11,005 nucleotides of DNA from Acidisphaera sp035272265 (GTDB taxonomy: Bacteria; Pseudomonadota; Alphaproteobacteria; Acetobacterales; Acetobacteraceae): assembly GCA_035272265.1 (NCBI GenBank), contig DATEQV010000368.1, positions 1-11,005 on the forward strand, read 5' to 3'. The translations under genes and the position numbers were made by a program. Below are positions 6,359-11,005 of the stretch, piece after piece. The notes beneath the pieces are model-generated. The model saw only the letters and a list, made by a program, of their open reading frames with translations. It was not told the DNA's origin and ran no database searches. Within the stretch, counting starts at the first letter, position 1; every line of letters starts with the position of its first letter.

Positions 6359-7235
6359 GTCCGCGTCCCATCCGACCGAGGGACGTGCGGTAGAGCGCAT
6401 ACAGCGCGAGCGACAGCGCGACGTTGACCACCGCGATGACACAGGCGGTGGTGTAGTCGAACTCCTGGATCGCCTTGTCGTAGATCAGCAGCGGCAGCGT
6501 GATGACGCCCTTGGCGCCGATGAAGAAGACGATGCCGAACTCGTTGACCGTCAGCAGCAGGCACAGGCTGCCGCCGGCGAGCAGCGCCGGCATCGCGGCG
6601 GGGATGATGATCTGGCGCACGATCCGCCACGAGCCGGCGCCGAGGCTGCTCGCGACCTCGATCTGCGCGGTCTCGATCAGGCTGAACGCGGCGAGCAGCG
6701 GACGCATGATGAACGGCGTGTAGACCGTCACCTCGGCCAGGATGACCCCGGCGGGCGAGTAGAGGAAATCGATCGGCGGCGAGACCGCGCCGGTCGCCTG
6801 CATCGCGGCTGCGTTCAGCAGGCCCGCCGAGCCGTAGATGAAGGTGAAGGCGAGGGCGACCAGGAAGGTCGGCAGCGCGATCACGGTGTCGATCAGGCGG
6901 GAGAACATGCGCGCGCCCGGGAACGGCACGAAGGACAGGATCAGCGCCATGGTGAAGCCGAGCGCGATGCAGCCGGCGGTCGCACCCAGCGCGATCTCGA
7001 TCGTGTGGAACAGCGCGTTGGCGAACAGCGGGCCGCCGAGCACCGCGGCGTAGGCGTCGAGCGAGAACGCGCCGCTGGCCGACGAGACGCTTTGGGCGGC
7101 GATCAGGCCGAGCGGGTAGAAGAACAGCGCGGCCAGCAGCAGGAGTGGGGGTACGACCCAGACCATGGCGCCGCCGTTGTTCGCGCGCGACGCACGGGGC
7201 GGGGCGGCGACAGCGAGCGCGGCGGCGGTCGTCAT
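6342..7235 (-). CDS. phnU: Phosphonate (2-aminoethylphosphonate-type) ABC transporter permease 1
   Basis: A 297-residue inner-membrane permease. After a short Ala-rich N-terminus it has a first membrane segment, VWVVPPLLLLAALFFYPLGL (about 25-44), then further hydrophobic segments. The EAA loop EVASSLGAGSWRIVRQIIIP lies in the second half, followed by more membrane helices. With PhnV it would form the heterodimeric channel. ATG at 7235 is the likely start, but no good Shine-Dalgarno sequence precedes it, because the upstream sequence is a palindromic repeat that begins 7 bases away. The repeat may have displaced the original site, or an internal start such as the Met before VWVVPP may be used. 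The 3' end overlaps phnV. The ATPase gene upstream is frameshifted, so the permease may now lack its partner. Confidence 0.87.
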   Translation of the reverse strand: MTTAAALAVAAPPRASRANNGGAMVWVVPPLLLLAALFFYPLGLIAAQSVSSASGAFSLDAYAAVLGGPLFANALFHTIEIALGATAGCIALGFTMALILSFVPFPGARMFSRLIDTVIALPTFLVALAFTFIYGSAGLLNAAAMQATGAVSPPIDFLYSPAGVILAEVTVYTPFIMRPLLAAFSLIETAQIEVASSLGAGSWRIVRQIIIPAAMPALLAGGSLCLLLTVNEFGIVFFIGAKGVITLPLLIYDKAIQEFDYTTACVIAVVNVALSLALYALYRTSLGRMGRGRAGVG

Positions 7236-7242
7236 GGGATCG

Positions 7243-7340
7243 CCGTCATCGCGAGGCGCGTAGCGCCGTGGCGATCCAGGGCCGCGCGGCAGGCGTTTGT
7301 CACGCGGCCCTGGATCGCCACGCTTCGCTCGCGATGACGG
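7243..7340. repeat. 98-bp palindromic repeat element inserted between phnT and phnU
   Basis: The outer arms CCGTCATCGCGAG (7243-7255) and CTCGCGATGACGG (7328-7340) are perfect 13-bp reverse complements. The inner arms 7267-7286 and 7303-7322 are perfect over 20 bp, around a 16-base centre (7287-7302). The arms are separated by short unmatched stretches (7256-7266 and 7323-7327). This structure, with the CCCTGGATCGCCACG core, is that of a dispersed palindromic repeat common in Hyphomicrobiales genomes. A related degenerate copy, best aligned in the opposite orientation, lies at 10657-10756. It carries no gene. In an operon transcript it would form a long hairpin just upstream of phnU. Confidence 0.88.
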
Positions 7341-7382
7341 AGTGATCGCGGAAGCAATGACGTGGTGGCGGTGGAAGCCCCG

Positions 7383-8515
<1,133 letters not shown>

Positions 8516-8519
8516 CGTG

Positions 8520-9548
8520 CTAGCTCCCCGTCACCGAGTGCCAGCGCGCAACATAGGCCTGCAGATTGGCCAGCACGTCGGACCAGTCGGGATTCCAGAC
8601 GTCCACGCCCTTCATCGTCGCCTCGATGCGCTGGTAGCTGGCGTCCGTCGGATGCACGTCGCTGCGCACCGGGATGCCCTGCGCGACCTCGCTGACGGTG
8701 GACTGCGCTTCCTTGGTGAGCAGGAAGTCGATCAGCTTCTTGCCCGCGTCCGCGTGGGGCGCGCCCTGCACGAGGCCCATGTAGTAGGGCAGCGGCACCG
8801 TCCAGGGCTTCCCGTCCGGACCGGCGGGGAAGAAGATGCGCAGGTTCGGGTCCTGGCCCATCTGCGAGATGTTCATCTGCACGTCGCCGTTGGCGACGAA
8901 CAATTCGCCTTTGTTCACCAGGCCGGCGAGGCGGCCGGTGGACGACGACGGGCCGAGGTTGTTGGCCTGCAGCTTGTGCAGGAACTCGAAGCCGGCGTCG
9001 GTGCCGCCGAAGGCGTGGATCGCCAGCAGCATCACCGCGGTGCCGTCGCCGGCCTGGCCGGGGGTGGAGTACTGGATCTTGTTCTTGAACTTCGGATCGA
9101 GCAGGTCGTCGAACGTCGCCGGCGGCGTCGACAGCGCGGCGCCGTCGTAGATGAAGCACAGATAGTTGTTGACCAGTGCCGTGTAGCGGTTCTGCGGATC
9201 GCGGCTCGCCGCCGGGATCGCCGAGGCGGCCTGCGGCGTGTACGGGGCGAGCATGCCGTCGGCCGCGGCCTTCATGATGAAGGGCGGCAGCGTCACCAGC
9301 ACGTCGGCCTGCGGGTTGGCCTTCTCCTTCTCGACACGGTCGACGACCACGCCCGAGCCGCCTTCGACATACTGGACCTTGATGCCGGTCGCCTTGGTGA
9401 ACGCGTCAAACTGCGTCTGGTACCAGTTGGGCGAGCCGTCGTGCAGGCCGTCGGCGCTGTAGATGGTCACCACGCCCTGCGCCTGTGCGGCGCCTGCCAG
9501 CATCGTCAGCCCAAGCCATGCAGCGGCGATCATGCTTTTCGCACGCAT
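8520..9548 (-). CDS. phnS: 2-Aminoethylphosphonate-type ABC transporter periplasmic binding protein
   Basis: A 342-residue exported solute-binding protein. The signal peptide is MRAKSMIAAAWLGLTMLAGA followed by AQA, with the mature protein starting at QGVVTIYSADGLHDG. The mature sequence closely follows Salmonella PhnS as I recall it: NWYQTQFDAFTKATGIK, YVEGGSGVVVDRV, NPQADVLVTLPPFI, YSTPGQAGDGTAVML, LQANNLGPSSSTGRL and GIPVRSDV are near matches, and the length (about 340) agrees. It would bind 2-aminoethylphosphonate or a similar organophosphonate in the periplasm and deliver it to PhnU/PhnV. The frame is open to 9731, but ATG 9548 is chosen for the signal peptide and an AAGGGGG site (9554-9560) 5 bases upstream. 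It heads the operon, and its stop lies 4 bases before the phnT start. No phosphonate-degradation gene is seen in the window. Confidence 0.9.
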   Translation of the reverse strand: MRAKSMIAAAWLGLTMLAGAAQAQGVVTIYSADGLHDGSPNWYQTQFDAFTKATGIKVQYVEGGSGVVVDRVEKEKANPQADVLVTLPPFIMKAAADGMLAPYTPQAASAIPAASRDPQNRYTALVNNYLCFIYDGAALSTPPATFDDLLDPKFKNKIQYSTPGQAGDGTAVMLLAIHAFGGTDAGFEFLHKLQANNLGPSSSTGRLAGLVNKGELFVANGDVQMNISQMGQDPNLRIFFPAGPDGKPWTVPLPYYMGLVQGAPHADAGKKLIDFLLTKEAQSTVSEVAQGIPVRSDVHPTDASYQRIEATMKGVDVWNPDWSDVLANLQAYVARWHSVTGS

Positions 9549-9677
9549 CGTGTCCCCCTTCCCCGGTTGGTAGTTGGACGGGTTCATGGGTTGGCCGCTT
9601 TCTCGGGTAAAGTGACGGATTGATGACGGGCGCGCACCGATCGACGGCGGCGCACCCGCAGGGAGGATGCAAGGCCG

Positions 9678-10441
9678 GTGTGGGAGCAGCTTGTCGGGGC
9701 AGGCGGACAGGGTTGGTTGCAACTTGCGCAACTCGGGGTGGCATTCGTGCTGTCGGCTGCGATCGGGCTGGAGCGCGAGTTCGCGCAGAAGAGCGCCGGC
9801 CTGCGGACCTACACGATCGTGGGCATGTCATCGGCGCTATTCATGCTGATCTCGAAATACGAGTTCATGGACGTGCTCGCCGCGGGGCGGCTGGTCGTCG
9901 ATCCGTCGCGCGTCGGCGCGGGGATCGTCACCGGCATCGGCTTCATCGGCGGCGGCCTGATCTTCGTGCACCGCACCAGCGTCCGCGGGCTGACCACGGC
10001 GGCGTCGGTGTGGATGACCGCGGCCGTGGGTGCGGCATGCGGCGCCGGCCTCGTCGTGCTGGCCGCGGCGACGGCGGCCGCGTATTTCGTCGTGGCCTTC
10101 GCCTTCAAGGCGGCGATCGAGCGTCTGATTCCCGGCCACCGCCGCACGTCGGCGACGCTGCACGTCACCTACCGGCACGGTCACGGGGCGTGCTGCAGTC
10201 GGTCCTGCGGACGTGCGACGCGATGGACTTCGGCGTCAGCCATGTGGCGCTCGAGCACACCGGCGTCTCCGCCGCCCGGGAGGGCGGACAGGTCGCGGAC
10301 GAGCCGCGGATCGTAACGATCGACATGGACGTGAGCGGACGGCGGCCGCCCGACGAACTGTCGGCCTGCCTCGCCGAGATCGCGGGCGTCGTCCGCGTCG
10401 TCAGCAAACCGGGCGAACCATCGGGCGAGGAGCAGCCCTAG
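9678..10441 (+). pseudogene. MgtC/SapB-family membrane protein, frameshifted before its C-terminal domain
   Basis: The N-terminal 167 or so residues carry MgtC/SapB family marks: LSAAIGLERE (25-34), AGLRTYTIVG (40-49), GIGFIGGGLIF (86-96) and RGLTTAASVWMTAAVG (103-118), with several membrane segments. Near 10176-10188 the family sequence moves from one frame (LHVTYRHG) to the frame one base earlier (GVLQSVLRTCDAMDFGVSHVALEH). It then runs as a soluble ACT-like C-terminal domain to TAG 10439-10441. One missing base, perhaps in the GGGG run at 10185-10188, explains this; the repaired protein would be about 254 aa. As written, the first frame adds an unrelated Ser/Arg-rich tail and stops at 10316. 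The start GTG 9678 has GGGAGG 11 bases upstream, which is rather far. MgtC relatives act in magnesium-limited growth or virulence, but the role here is unknown. It is divergent from phnS. Confidence 0.8.
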
Positions 10442-11005
10442 GCTCGACAGACCCGGCGGTTCGCGGGCCGGGGTGCCCGGGATCGTCGGCCGTCCGGCGC
10501 CGATCTTCAGGCCGGTGTGGCGCACATCGGGCGGGATCGTGGGCGAGATGCGCGGCGCGGGAGTCGCGGGCTCCGGTTGTGCGGGCGCGATGGCGGGCGC
10601 CTCGGGTGGCGGCGCGGCTTCGGCCGGCGGGTCCGATGGCGCGGCCGCGTGTGCGTCGTCATCCCGCGTCGCCGATTGCCGGCGTGGCGAGCCCTTGCGC
10701 GTGCGTCTGTCACGCGGCCCTGGATCGCCACGGCGCTGCGCGCCTCGCGACGACGGGGACGTGGTTGCGTCCGCGACTTTCTCGCGCGGACGCGGAGTGC
10801 CGTCCGCCGCTGTTTCCGCGACGTCAAGGTGGTGCAATGCGCGCTGCGCGCTTTTGCACCCGACCTCGCGTTCGCGCCCCAATTCGCGGTCGCGCGCGCG
10901 GGCGCGGCTGCGCTGGGCCATGCGCTGCAGCGTGCGCGTGTGGGCGCGTACGAGGTTGGCCTCGGCCGCGCGGCGCTCGACGATGAACCAGCGCTCGGTC
11001 GCGGG
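10181..11005 (-). CDS. Unrecognised Arg/Ala/Pro-rich protein, 5' end beyond the window
   Basis: An open frame enters from the right edge and can be read for 274 residues to a stop at 10181. The first visible part, TERWFIVERRAAEANLVRAHT then RTLQRMAQRSRARARDREL, looks like a real helical, Arg-rich sequence with GC-biased third codon positions. It is followed by a stretch that coincides with palindromic repeats (about 10657-10860), then an Ala/Pro-rich linker (SDPPAEAAPPPEAPAIAP) and TGLKIGAGRPTIPGTPAREP. From about 10440 leftward the frame runs antisense to the MgtC-family gene and is probably not real coding. The true 3' end is therefore uncertain and may lie between about 10400 and 10500, or after a frameshift. 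I recognise no family. An internal ATG at 10921 is unlikely to be the true start, because good coding sequence continues upstream of it. Confidence 0.4.
   Translation of the reverse strand, partial: PATERWFIVERRAAEANLVRAHTRTLQRMAQRSRARARDRELGREREVGCKSAQRALHHLDVAETAADGTPRPREKVADATTSPSSRGAQRRGDPGPRDRRTRKGSPRRQSATRDDDAHAAAPSDPPAEAAPPPEAPAIAPAQPEPATPAPRISPTIPPDVRHTGLKIGAGRPTIPGTPAREPPGLSSLGLLLARWFARFADDADDARDLGEAGRQFVGRPPSAHVHVDRYDPRLVRDLSALPGGGDAGVLERHMADAEVHRVARPQDRLQHAP
10657..10756. repeat. Degenerate copy of the phnT-phnU palindromic repeat, inside an open frame
   Basis: Bases 10713-10756 match the reverse complement of 7243-7286 in 42 of 44 positions. Bases 10708-10732 are identical on the same strand to 7298-7322 (25 bases). 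The left half (10657-10712, beginning CGTCATCCCGCG) is only loosely related, so the palindrome has decayed on one side. It falls within the - strand frame at the right edge, encoding SSRGAQRRGDPGPRD without a stop. Confidence 0.75.
10831..10860. repeat. 30-bp palindrome GGTGCAA...TTGCACC
   Basis: GGTGCAA (10831-10837) pairs with TTGCACC (10854-10860). Inside it GCGCGC (10839-10844) pairs with GCGCGC (10846-10851) around a single T, with T10838 opposite TT (10852-10853). Thirteen base pairs could form a tight hairpin or cruciform. No T-run follows on either strand, so it is not a canonical terminator. It lies in the same open frame as the degenerate repeat and may be a small dispersed element. 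Confidence 0.55.

Noticed and set aside
6291..7337. 348-codon + strand open frame antisense to phnU
   Set aside because: Highly charged Arg/Glu/Asp/Gln shadow composition; phnU on the other strand has clear membrane segments and an EAA loop.
10450..10474. ACCCGG/CCGGGGT hairpin after the MgtC-family gene as a terminator
   Set aside because: Short, bulged stem with no T-run on either strand.

Overview
The window is GC-rich chromosomal DNA, most likely from an alphaproteobacterium of the Hyphomicrobiales (Bradyrhizobium/Rhodopseudomonas-like). This rests on strong GC at third codon positions, GTG starts, and dispersed palindromic repeats of types common in that order: one whose reverse strand reads MAGLVPAIH, and one built around CCCTGGATCGCCACG. 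No rRNA or tRNA is present, so the taxon is an inference.

Left part (1-3620, + strand): a tandem array of at least three AlkK-type fatty-acyl-CoA ligase genes. The first is visible only as its last 17 codons including the stop. The next two are complete (562 and 560 aa, about 82% identical by manual count). The two gene junctions are almost identical: 196 of 197 bases match across a 1,761-bp period. The array ends at a strong Rho-independent terminator. A second related palindrome follows before a convergent gene.

Middle (3698-5544): a class I-type HMG-CoA reductase on the - strand, divergent from a small secreted NTF2/SnoaL-like protein on the + strand. Their 200-bp shared upstream region carries a perfect 14-bp palindrome, TTGAGCTAGCTCAA, of the CRP/FNR/FixK operator type.

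Right-middle (5561-9548, - strand): a four-gene ABC importer in the order phnS-phnT-phnU-phnV, as in the Salmonella 2-aminoethylphosphonate transporter. The binding protein closely resembles PhnS. The ATPase gene phnT is broken by a frameshift just after its Q-loop, best explained by loss of 7 bases. A 98-bp palindromic repeat sits between phnT and phnU, 7 bases from the phnU start.

Right end (9678-11005): an MgtC/SapB-family membrane protein gene on the + strand, with a single-base frameshift before its C-terminal domain, and the 3' part of an unrecognised Arg/Ala/Pro-rich gene entering from the right on the - strand. That reading frame contains a second, degenerate copy of the phnT-phnU repeat.

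Together these look like metabolic and accessory genes: acyl-CoA activation, HMG-CoA reduction and phosphonate uptake. I did not find a clearly new defence or mobile system. The most unusual points are the near-identical junctions of the ligase array, the two broken genes, and a palindromic repeat inside an open reading frame.
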